A program made the position numbers and the translations under genes. This document shows positions 25,101 through 37,100 of a stretch of 64,000 bases of DNA, in pieces. Source of the DNA: Serripes groenlandicus. Lineage: Eukaryota; Mollusca; Bivalvia; Cardiida; Cardiidae. Positions within the stretch are counted from its first letter, which is position 1; every line of letters starts with the position of its first letter. The stretch lies in assembly GCA_031761405.1 (NCBI GenBank), contig JASEVX010000006.1, positions 33,297,359 through 33,361,358 of the forward strand. Reading direction: 5' to 3'. Under the pieces are notes generated by a model. It searched no databases, was not told the DNA's origin, and saw only the letters and a program-made list of their open reading frames with translations.

Positions 25101-28100
25101 CTTAGTTATTGAGGTTTTAGACCCACAAATTCTGCACTGGCACAATAACTCTTCTAAACATGACTCGAACACAATGTATTTTGTCTCCTTTGCATCTTTG
25201 CCACTTTCAGTTTCCTCAAAATCCATAGATATATCCTCAGAGTCAATTTTAGGCTCCCAATCCTGGTCTCCTGAATCATCAGATCCTATAGACATCAAAG
25301 TACTATTCAATGACTCATTTGTCGAATAGGCCCTCTCCGGAAGTATAAGTTTTAAATCATTAGTTTGTGTAGATTGGTCTTTCACAGTAACAGACTGGAA
25401 CTGGGTTCCAACACTTCTTCTTTTCTGGAAAAAAGAAATTTCCATCAGCAATAATATCAAACAAGACATAATTGTCTTCCATCATTCTGATATATATGGC
25501 ACTATAAGACATTTATGACACAATACAATGTCATTTAATCCAGATATTAGCCCTTTCCCACATACAGACACCTTTGGACGCTTCTGCAATAGACATCATT
25601 TGAAAACATTGTGGCCAAAAGAAAAAATGCACATAATGAGCAATTACTCCAGTTGTCTCAATGTTTTCAATAAAAAATACTTTCATATATGGAGATTTTA
25701 AAAGAAAATTGTCAAAATAACCCTTTATCTGCAGCAGATTATTTTTAAAACATACTGTCAAAAATGACTGACACTCCTTTACACTTAAATACTATTTTTG
25801 AAAACATTGTGAAAAAGGAGAACTGGGTCAAGATGAACAATTTCTCCTTTTTTTTCAAAATGTTTTTAATGAAATCTCGTGCAGAATAATTGTATGTGGG
25901 AAAATGTTTAACAATGCAATAAGTAAAAGATTGATGAAATTGTTTATAAATTTAACGAACACTCCATGTACACACTCATTGCTGTGAAAAAAGGTAAAAT
26001 TTTCAAAAATTTGTGTAATAGATCAGCCCGTTATAATTCGGGATTGACAGTCCTTATTTTCTGGCTTTATTATCCCCCGCCTATGAAATAGGGAGGGGGA
26101 TATTGAAATGGCGTTGTCCGTCCGTCCGTCCGTCACCTGCATTTTCTCAGTAACTAGCTGGTAGAATTTCATGAAACTTAAAATAAATATGAACCACTAT
26201 ACTGGGATGATGCCCGTCCAATTTTTTTTTTGATTAGTCAATTTTCCTTGGAGTTATTGCCCTTGATTTTTTGAAATATCTACGTTTTCAGCCATTTCTC
26301 AGTAACTAGCGGGTAGAATTTCATGAAACTTAAAATAAATATGAACCACTATACTGGGATGATGCCAGTCCAATTTTGTTTTTGATTAGTCAATTTTCCT
26401 TGGAGTTATTGCCCTTGATTTTTTGAAAATCTACGTTTTCAGCCATTTCTCAGTAACTAGCGGGTAGAATTTCATGAAACTTAAAATAAATATGAACCAC
26501 TATACTGGGATGATGCCTGTTCATTTTTCATTTGGATTAGTAAATTTTTCTTAGAGTTATTTCCCTTGATTTATTAAAAAATAATCGTTCGCAGCCGTTT
26601 CTCAGTAACTAGCGGCTAGAATTTGATGAAACTTGAATGTAATATTAACCAACTTCCTGCCATTATTCCCCTCCAACTCTTTTTTGGATTCCTTAATTGT
26701 TTTCAATAATTGATGTTCCCGAGTAAGCAGTTTCGGAAAATACAGTTTTATTTAATCGTCCCTCTGATTTATTTTGTTAAAATATTTTATCATAAAGTAA
26801 TCCCAGTCGATATTTTATAATTTGGCGCGGAACGGGATAAACCAGTGTCATAACTTTATTCTTTCCCCTTGATCTTGTGCGAAGAAGTTGAAATTTAAAG
26901 GTCAATTGCACATTAAACATAAAGACCTTCATGCACAAGCAAGCCATCGTTGGCGGGGGATATCTTTTCACTGAAAATGCTTGTTTGTATTATAATTATA
27001 AGGTTTCATTAAAAGCTGTGAATTTCTGTTTGAAAAGTTATATATTCTAACATGCATGTTTGTTGCGTTTTATCAGAGAATAAATATATTTTATAAGTCC
27101 TTTATTTTCTAGGTTTATTACTTTTATAATGTTTCATTAAAAGCTGTGTTCCAGACAATTTTGAAATTCTGACTGAAAAATGATATATTCTAAAATGCAT
27201 GTTTGTTGATTTTTTATCAGAGACATAAATATATGTTATAAGTTTCTGGTTTAAGCAACCTCTTTTCATAAATTTCTAATGTTATTGTCATATGGTAAAA
27301 TACCATTTTGCTAACACATGAACATGTCATGATCATGAATTTAATTTATTATATAGATCTATTTTATTTACTTTCAAGGCCTGTAAAATGCATAAAGTTG
27401 ACATGAAATTAACCTACATATATGCTGGAATAATTACATACATGCAGTCAGGGTTATATAAAATGAATTTTGATCCTATTAAATGCATACGGTTAATCGG
27501 CCACATCGATTAGGATGTCAACAATATTAATTGCGTCATAATTAAGAACTAGCAATGTAAATAAAAAATGAGCCTACCTCATGTTTCATTTTCTTTTTGG
27601 AAATGGCTAATGCCGAATTTCTTTCTTTTGACTACATCTTTCGTGGATTGTCAAATATTGTTGGGACAGCATCGGGCTTCAACCTCACGCGAAACACTTG
27701 TCCAAATCCGATGGATTCTGCAAACTTTGGACTAATCAAAAACTGACTGTCATCAAAATGTTTCATACATATTTTCGAATGTTTACTCGGCACGAATTTT
27801 GTTGTTGCTGTCTTTCCCCTATTCAATCGATCTATCCAACATTTTCGTATCTTCTGATCAGTTGGAAATTGGAATAAACTAATCCTGTGCGTCCCAGATT
27901 GTGTTGCACACCCATGTGCGATACAAATCACCATTTTTTTTTTTCAGAAATAAATTTAATCAATGAAATATCACTGTCGAGGATGCATGCATACTCGTAA
28001 TGACACAGTGCAGACAATCACCGAACTTCAAGTGTGACGTCATCATATATCACGGGAGATAATTTCAAAGGGAGATAAGCGAGTACACGTTTCACGCCTA

Positions 28101-31100
28101 TAAATTTCCGGGGAAATAGAAAAGCAAATAATAACCTTTTTTTAAAGAATTTTTTAACAAATTGTTTAAAAAATGCTTTTGTAAGTTGAAAAACTGTTGA
28201 TTTAAATAAAAAATCGGGGGAAATTGAGAACTTCCATATTTGACCTTTAAACTTATTTATTTTACATTGATTGTGAAACAAAAACAAGCTTATTAATCAC
28301 GCTCGATGTCTGCTTCCTGGAGACTTAACCAGTACTCATGCCGTTTGTGTGAAAAAATCCCAAAGTCAGGACCCGCTCATAACGGGACTCGAACCAGGGA
28401 CCTTTGATACAAGAGGCCGACGCTCTACCTCTGCACCACTAATAGAATGACGTCATATTATGACGTCATATTACAGGAATTTGGATTTATAACTTCTGGA
28501 AAGTCAAAGGTCAAACGTCAAAAAACCCTTACGAGTAATATTTGAACTCGTTTTAGAAATAGACGACGAGTGTTATTAAACATATTATCACACATAAAAT
28601 TACTTGTGCTCGTTTCTTTATCGAGTACGTATTATCATATTTAATTATTTTCTCTAGAAGTTTTTTTTGTTTCGATATTTTAATTATATCCAATCAAAAC
28701 GTAGCACTGTAGCAGAATCGTGACTGCATCGAAAAATCCATTCTGGACACAATTTTTGGAAAGACGGTATAGCAAAATTTTGAAAAGTTCATACACATTA
28801 CCTATTGACGGGAAACATCGCCGGCTTCGCCGTCGATTTGTTTACCCGTATAATTGAATGGATAAAAACCTTTGACACAAAGTGGAAAACATTGTGGCAA
28901 AAGGAGAAATTGCTAGTTTTGAGCAATTTCGTCTTTTGTCACTATGTTTTCAAAAATCCGTCTGCTGCAGAGGCATCAGAAAGCATCTATATGAAGGAAA
29001 GGTTTTTTTTTTAACCCTTTACCTCATACAACTATAATTGAATGGATAAAAACCTTTGACACAAAGTGGAAAACATTGTGGCAAAAGATGAAATTGCTAG
29101 TTTTGAGCAATTTCGTCTTTTGTCACTATGTTTTCAAAAATCCGTCTGCTGCAGAGGCATCAGAAAGCATCTATATGGAGGAAAGGGTTAAATGTACTGC
29201 TGTTATTTCCCATCACAAATTTGCGTGAATATCAGAATCATAAGATTCAGATGCACTTCCAATACACTTCCGCATCAGACAACTTTTGGCGCAATGTTTT
29301 TAACTATATTCAATATCTATACTTTCATTTATAGAGTTAATCATATCTTTTATAGGCCCATTTTTATTTTTAATCTTTGTATAAGTAGAGACATAAATAC
29401 AGAAAAATATGGAATAATGAACGTTTTTCAATGGCATACTGAAGGTAGGTGACTGCCCCTATGATCAGATCTATTACTTGTTTTGTTTTTTAAACCTTTC
29501 CCTCATGAATACGACCAGCAGATGACTTTGAACATATTTTGTAAAAAAAATTGAAAATCTCTATAATTGAATGGATAAAAACTTATGACACAAAGTGGAA
29601 AACATTGTGGCAAAAGGAGAAATTGCTTATTTTGAGCAATTTTTTCTTGTGTCACTATGTTTTCAAAAATTCATCTGCTGCAGAGGCATCAGAAAGCATC
29701 TATATGGGGAAAGGGTTAAATGTTTTACTCTTTTTACAAGTAGATACATATTAATACAGAGCTCTAAATAAGGAGCGTTTTTCATGTTCTAAAATCCTTA
29801 TTTGACCCTCTAACCCTATGTTGTGGGTACTCAAAAAAAAAGAGCTAAATACCCCTCCTTATTGGGACCTATGTAAATACAGAGATTAACAACTCACTAA
29901 TCATAGTTTTTCATACCTACATTCCCCTCATTGTTTTCAAAGTTATCTGATGAAGTTTTCTTGTATAATTATGTGTTGTATGAGGGAAAGACTTACAGTC
30001 AAACTTGTGTTAGTGGTCACATAATTATGTTAAGCAGCCAACTTGTATTAGTATGCTACTTGAAAATTAACCAAAACAACATTTTCTTCTTTATTTGACT
30101 TGAATTTAGCAGCCAAATGTTAGCAGCCAAATGTTGACACTCCCCATTGATGGCTGCTTAACACAAGTTTAACTGTATATTGCTTATTTGATTTTTTTTT
30201 ATGCACCCGGAATCACCGATTCGGTGGGCATCTAGTTTTTGGCCTGTCTGTCTCTTTGTCTGTCTGTCGAAAAAAACTTTAACCTTGACCACTACTTTTG
30301 AACCATAACAAGTACGGCTACCATATTTCACATGTGTATTCCTTGTGACATGACCTTTCTGTCAGTACCAACATTTTTGACCTTGCGACCTTGACCTTTG
30401 ACCTAGATGTTGCCATTCGGGGGCATCAGTGTTTCACAAACACATCTTGTTGTTTATGCTTTCAGAATGAATGGAGTGAATCGCAAACGTTCATTTATAT
30501 TGGGTATTTAACACTGTCCAAAACTGTTACACATCTTGTGCAATCAACTTTGAAAACACAATGATTAATTTCACCTTATATAACTCCAATTTCAACTCTT
30601 TTCACAAATCATACCAACATTCCCCTATTATTTGAAATTATTTTGTTTATGCTTTCAGAATGTATGGAGTGAATCACAGATGTTAATACCCCATTTGACT
30701 GAGTGTATTGAGTTTTGTGAGTCCTCCAAATGTACATGTATTAAACAAGTCTTGAAAAAGATGGATGACCTCATCACTCAGGTAAGCACACCACTCAACC
30801 TCTTTTAACCCTTTCCCTCATATAGATGCTTTCTGACGCCTATGCAGCAGAAGGCTTTATGAAAACATAGTGACAAAAGAAGAAATTGCACAAAACGCGC
30901 AATTTCTCCTTTTGCCACAATGTTTTCCACTTTTTGTCATAGGTTATCCATTCAATTATGGAGATTTTCTATGTTTTGACAAAATATGTTCAAAGTCGTC
31001 TGCTGCAGAATTGTCGTATGAGGGAAAGGGTTAACCATTTCCTGCATACAGAAGCTTTCTGAAGTCTCAGCAGCAGATGACATTTGAAATAATTTCTTTG

Positions 31101-34100
31101 AAAACATCTTATGACAGATATGAAAAATCTGTATAAATACAAGAATAACTAGTGTATAGAGTTAAAACATTGTGGCTAAAGGAGAAATTGCTCATAATGA
31201 TTAATTTCTCCTTTTGTCACAATGTTTTCAATTCTGTTCAATAGTTAAACTATAAGCTACATGTATAGAGATATTTCCTATCCTTGATGAGACCATTTCA
31301 AATTCATCTGCTGCAGATTTGTTGTATGTGGGAAAGGGTTAATCCTATTACTGTTCACATCACCAGACAAATATTGATATAATTAAAGCAGACACTTTTT
31401 TGAAAACATTGTGGCAAAAGGAGAATTTGCTCATAATGAGCAATTTCTCATTTTGCCATAATATTTTAACTCTATACAATAGTTATACTTTTATCTATAG
31501 AGATTTCTCATATCTGAACGAAGATATTTTCAAAGTCGTCTGCTGCTGATTTGTTGTATGTGGGAAAGGACTTACTTACCACTCGGGTTTGCACAATTTA
31601 GCTTTTCTAATTTGAATTTTTTGAAGAGGGCATTAATATTGACCCTTTTTCATTCATCAATTTTGTTAATCTCAGATTCTTGTGTAAATTTGTGTTTTAC
31701 AAATGCATATTTAACCCTTTCCCTCATATAGATGCTTTCTGATGCCTTTGCAGCAGACAGCTTTTTGAAAACTTAGTGACAAAAGAGCAATTTCTCCTTT
31801 TTCCACAATGTTTTCTATACTCTTTCCCCCATACAACAATTCTGCAGCAGACGACTTTAAACATATTTTGTCAAAAAGTAGAAAATCTCTATAATTGAAT
31901 GGATAACCTATATCTAAAAGTTGAAAACATTGTGGCAAAAGGAGAAATTGCTTGTTTTGAGCAATTTCTTCTTTTGTCACTATGTTTTCAAAAAGCTGTC
32001 TGCTGCAGAGGAGTCAGAACGCGTCTTTATGAGGGAAAGAGTTTAACAATTAGTATGATTAACTTATATAAGGAATATTGTTTCCACCAATATGCAGAAA
32101 GAAGAAGAAGAAATGGCAGAAGGTGATGAAGAAGACGATGATGATGACGATGATTATAATGAATATTATGTCGAGGATGATCCACCAGAAGACTTATTTC
32201 CACCAAAGTATATTGTTATTTACCCTCTCACACATACAACACATTTGCAGCAAATTACTTTGAAAACATATAAGTAAATTATTGAAATATCTGCAAATAA
32301 AAGAAAAAATATTTGCGTCAGCCAATCGTATTGTCGCTTTCCAATATGTTCGGTATAAAACCGGTAAGATATATAACCTATAACACTAAAGGTTCTCAGA
32401 TCATGTAGCGCTAGCATTTGTTGTGTCATGAAATTTCATTGGCCATAAAAAAGCGAGCACATGCTCATCAGTATTACCCCTTTCGCACCTTCAGACACAT
32501 TTTGACGTGATAACAGCAGACGATTTTTGAAAAAATTATGGCCAAAGGTGAGATTGCTCATGATTTAACAATTAAGTTATCTTTTATGGAGATTTTTCAG
32601 GTTTTTGTCACTTTGTTTTCAAAGTCACTTGCTGCAGATTTGTTGTATGGCATTGGGGGAAAGGTTTAAGTGTACAGGTTCAATTCAAGATGACCTGTTA
32701 TGTGGTGTTGCCAGATCCAATAAACGTACAGTACAGCGAAGTACTTTTGTCTGATTAACCCTTTCCCGCATACAACAATTATGCAGCAGACGACTTTGAA
32801 AACATATTGACAAAAATGTGAAAAATCTCCATAAAAGATAGCTTAATTGTTAAATAAAGTTGAACAAATTGTGGCCAAAGGAGAAATTGCTCATCAAGAG
32901 TAATTTCACCTTTGGCCACAATGTTTTAAAAAGTTGACTGCTGCTATTGTGTCTGCATGTGGGAGAGGCTTAAAATGAAAATGACTCTCCACCAAATTAA
33001 CTGAAATGAAGGATGTCTCTGAAAAGAGGAGGCCTCCAGGGTTTTGGGAGGTTTTGTCTATACTCTATAGTTTTTTCTGATGAAAGTTATTTAGAAACTT
33101 TAAAAACACCTTAACCATTCATCCTTATATAGATGCTTTATGATGCCTCTGCAGCAGACAGCTTTTTGAAAATGTAGTGACAAAAGAAGAAATTGCTCAA
33201 AACGAGCAATTTCTTATTATGCCATAATGTTTCCCATTTTTAGTCATAGGTTATCCATTCAATTATAGAGATTTACAAGTTTTAGACAAGATATGTTCAA
33301 AGCTGTCTGCTGCAGAATTGTTGTATGAGGGAAAGGGTTAATATCAATATAGGGTCAACCAGGCCCTTCGGTTCCTTCACAGACAAAGTTGTCTAATCTG
33401 TTTAACCCACATACAGCAAATTTGTAACAGACGCTTTTGAAAACATGTTGGCAAAAGCTTGGAAAATCTCTATCACTACAGGTTTAGTTATTGAATTGAG
33501 TTAAAAATAATGTTTCACAAGGAGAAATAGTCCACTATCGTCTGCTGCAGCAGCGTCAAAATGCGCCTATATTAGGAAAAGGTTGAAAAAGTATACATAA
33601 ATAAACAACTGTTTGAATTATGTTTGAAATTTGAAGAGTCTATAAATGACAAAAATATTTAATGGGTCAATATTGTATTTTCAGAAAAGAAGTAGAAGAA
33701 GAATATGATGATGAGGATGTAGTAAGCTTTTTTGGAAAAGGAGCTGCTTCAGCGGCAGCATTTCAAAGGTTGAGAAAAGGTAACATTTGCCTTTTAGGTA
33801 TTTTAGGCTTCGTCTTATTTAACCCTTTCCCTCATATAGATGCTTTCTGACGCCGCTGCAGCAGAGGGCTTTTTGAAAACATAGTGACATAAGAAGAAAT
33901 TGCTCAAAACGAGCAATTTCTTCTTTTGTCACAATTTTAGTCATAGGTTATCCATTCAATTATAGAGATTTTCTATGTTTTGACAAAATATGATCAAAGT
34001 CGTCTGCTGCAGAATTGTCGTATGAGGGAAAGGGATAGTGCTCTTAGGATCGTCTGCTTTAATTAACCCTTTCCCACATACAATAAATCTGCATCAGACG

Positions 34101-37100
34101 AATTTGAAGCGACCAAGTCCAAAATATAGAAAATCTCTATAAATGAAAGTTTGATAATTAAATAGATTTCTCCTTTTGCCACAATGATTTCAAAAGTCGT
34201 CTGCTGCAGAGTTGTCAGAAAGCGTCTGTATGTGGGAAAGGGATAAGGGAAAAGTTAATTATTTAAAAGAGTTGAAAACGTTGTGGTAAAAGGAAACATT
34301 GCTCATCATGATCAATTTCTCAACTGACCACAGTGTTTTCAAAAGTCATCTCCTGTAGAGGCGCCAGAAAGTGTTTGTATGTGGGATAAGGGTGGTGGAT
34401 GCCCTTTTAATAATTACAACAGGTAAAACATACCGTTATGGTTTCCCGTCACCCTTTCAAATTTTTACGTTTATAATTATTGTTTTTCTTCTAGATTTAA
34501 AAAATATGAAGACAGAAGCGCATAAGTTTGGTATTGAAGGCAATCCAAGGGGAGATAACTTCTTTGTTTGGGTAAGTGTTATTTTCCTGGAAAACGCTCA
34601 AAGTGAATCATTTGTCCTCAAATTGGTGTTCAAAAATCATTGACAATTTATGAATGTGGCTTTCTTCCTTGACTGGGACAGTGTTATCTCTTATGTTCCT
34701 ATCAAAGGGGAAATGTCGTAAGAAGAGCAGCTTTTTAGTCCACGAAATGGTAAAACTGTTCGAAATAGCTTGTAAAAAGCATTACTCCAAGTCTCTATGT
34801 CAGGCCGAGCCCCGGTAGCTCAGTCGGTAGCGATACGGGCTGTCAATCCAGGGGTTGTGAGTTTGAATCCTGGCTCGGCCAACTTTCTTTCCGACGATTG
34901 ACAAAAGTCAATGTGACATGCGTCATTCCTCTTCCACCAATGGGCTAAGTCTATGTGGAAAAGCAGCAAGTTGCTTGGAAAGATTGTTGTGTGGAGAACT
35001 GGTTCGAGGAAATGCATGAGTAGGTGAACTGGCCGCCGTGATATAACTGAGAAATTGTTAAAAACGGCGTTAAACCCCAATCAATCAATCTCTATGTCAG
35101 AAATATCTTACTAGCTCACCTGAGCACAAAAGTGGGGTGGTGTGTTAGCTATTATTGTGAACACCCACCCACCTCTTCTGTCTGTTCACATTTTCCTACA
35201 AACAACTTCTCCTCCCAAACCAATAAATAAAAATTCAAATAAATTTCACAGGAATGTTCCTCTTTCAAAGTTGTTTGCAGACTTTAAGTCGATGCAGACC
35301 TTTGGTTGCAGCAGCATCAGAAAAAAGATGAAAAAATGCCAAAACTTTAATAATCTTCTTGTCCAAAAGTTCTGACCAGATTTGTAAATTATTTGGCACA
35401 AATGTTCTTTATGTGACCCTCTACCAAAATGTTAAAAAAATCTTGTTTAGATGTACTGGCCTTTTTGGAAGTTTTATTTAACCATGTGAGTGATTTAGGG
35501 CCATCTTGTTAATCAGATATTTTTTAAGGATTTGTTGTATGCTAACCCTTTGCCTCATATAGACGCTTTCTGACTCCTCTGCAGCAGACAGCTTTTTGAA
35601 AACATAGTGACAAAAGAAAAAATTGCTCAAAACAAGCAATTTCTCCTTTTCCACAATGTTTTCCACGTTTAGTCATAGGTTATCCATTCAATTATAGAGA
35701 TTTTCTATTTGTTGACAAAATATGTTCAAAGTCGTCTGCTGCAGAATTGTCGTATGAGGGAAAGGGTTAAAAAGGGTAACAATGACTCTGTTTGCTGTAT
35801 TTCTACAGGATGTTAGATTGACAGGGTTTCCAACAGACAGTAAATTAGGAAAAGATCTCCAAGAATTTGCTACTAAATATAAAAGAGATGTAAGTACATA
35901 TAGATTTTAGAGGAGTTCTAGGAAAACAGACCTTAGTGCATTTATGACGAGTGTATGTGAGGACAATCTGAGGATCCCTACAGGCTAATGTGGAATTGAA
36001 TTTTTTGATTTATAGCCATAGACAATTTTAATATATATTTTTGGTTTACTGGTGTTTTCCGCTGTTTTTCCACATTATTCAGTTATATAACGGCAACAGA
36101 ACACTTCTTCTTGATCCATGCGTTAACAAATCAATTCTGGGCTAGGAAATGTGGCATGCCTAAGGGCACCATGACCATAGCAAGTGGGGGTCAAAGCCCA
36201 GGATGCCTGGTTCCAAATTCCCTACTCTAAACGCTCAGATTCCATGGTGATTCCAGAAACTTCTATTAAACTAAGCTGTGAACATTGGGATTATCAAACT
36301 GTAGATGAACAATCAGATCTTTATCTACTGGTCACAAATCCCTGTGTGTGGTTGTCTGAGAATGCAACTCACTTAATCATTCATATTTCCAGTTTTAATA
36401 AGAAAATTTGGTAATATAAATGCTACATGTTACGTGTAGATTAATGAATGAATGTATATTGTTTTATGGCGCATCGACAGCTAAGGTCATTTAGCGCGCA
36501 ATTAAATTTAATTATTCATGATCCCTGGGTAAACAAACCAGTACTAGGCTAGAAAATGTGCCTTGCCCAAGGGCACTCGACCATGACTGTAGTGCCGCGA
36601 CTGGGGATACTTATAGATTAACCCCCATTCCAATATACACTTTCTGATGCTTTTGGAAACATTGTGCCAAAGGGAGAAGTTGCTCATGATGAGCAATTTC
36701 TCCTTTTGCCACAAATGTTTAAAACTCTTTTTAATAATTGGACACTTAAAATAAGGAATCTTTTCACTGAAACAATCTTTTAATCTTTTTGGTTTAGTTT
36801 TTTTCCACAAATATTTCTGGAAAATTATCAGATTTCCAATAGTTTGTGTTCAGATGGTTGCGACTCGATATATAGTATAAGAGATACAGGAGGTAATTTT
36901 GCTACTTTATATATTTACAGCCAGTTGTGTCTTTAGAAATGCAGTTCCCTCCAGACTACCCGATGGCCCCACCTTTTGTCAGAGTTATCCGTCCACGATT
37001 TAAATTCCTCACAGGTAGGTTAACCCTTTCCCTCATACAGACACTTTCTGATGCCTCTGCTGTTGACAACTTTTGAAAACATTGTGACGAAAGGAGAAAT

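Larger units (their letters stand above)
20712..27934 (-). pseudogene. THAP-domain transposase-derived gene, 7 exons, broken by two stops and a frameshift
   Basis: Exons on the minus strand: 27934-27578, 25424-24689, 24192-24003, 23189-22947, 22578-22407, 21559-21411 and 20896-20712, with consistent phases and GT-AG ends. Intact length would be about 676 residues. Exon 1 is a THAP zinc finger: C-x4-C at the start, FQFP, CWIDRL, C-x2-H (KICMKHF), then the AVPTIF box. Exon 2 has paired cysteines and CGHFETWRSQP. Exon 3 has SNEVSSSYAMELEGLKRA, VTDRHSSVKK and HWFDVWHVAKG, typical of an RNase-H-like transposase core. I think the closest type is Kolobok (TTAA target sites), from memory. Lesions: TAG at 27632-27634 with open frame continuing to a phase-0 donor; a frame change near 24865-24880, after which PPTILSVWNTHQQAM and CCTPGHTAKYGSYSLM continue in another frame; and TAA inside WRI*FPKSRHGEA in exon 6. 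Exon 2 is 736 nt, one more than a multiple of three, which fits the frameshift. The stop codon overlaps an AATAAA. Confidence 0.85.

Noticed and set aside
24898..25329. 143-aa plus-strand frame
   Set aside because: Antisense to exon 2 of the THAP pseudogene, whose conserved cysteine motifs are on the minus strand.
28371..28446. Functional tRNA gene on the minus strand
   Set aside because: A and B boxes are good, but acceptor-stem and T-stem pairing are poor and similar heads occur in SINEs here.
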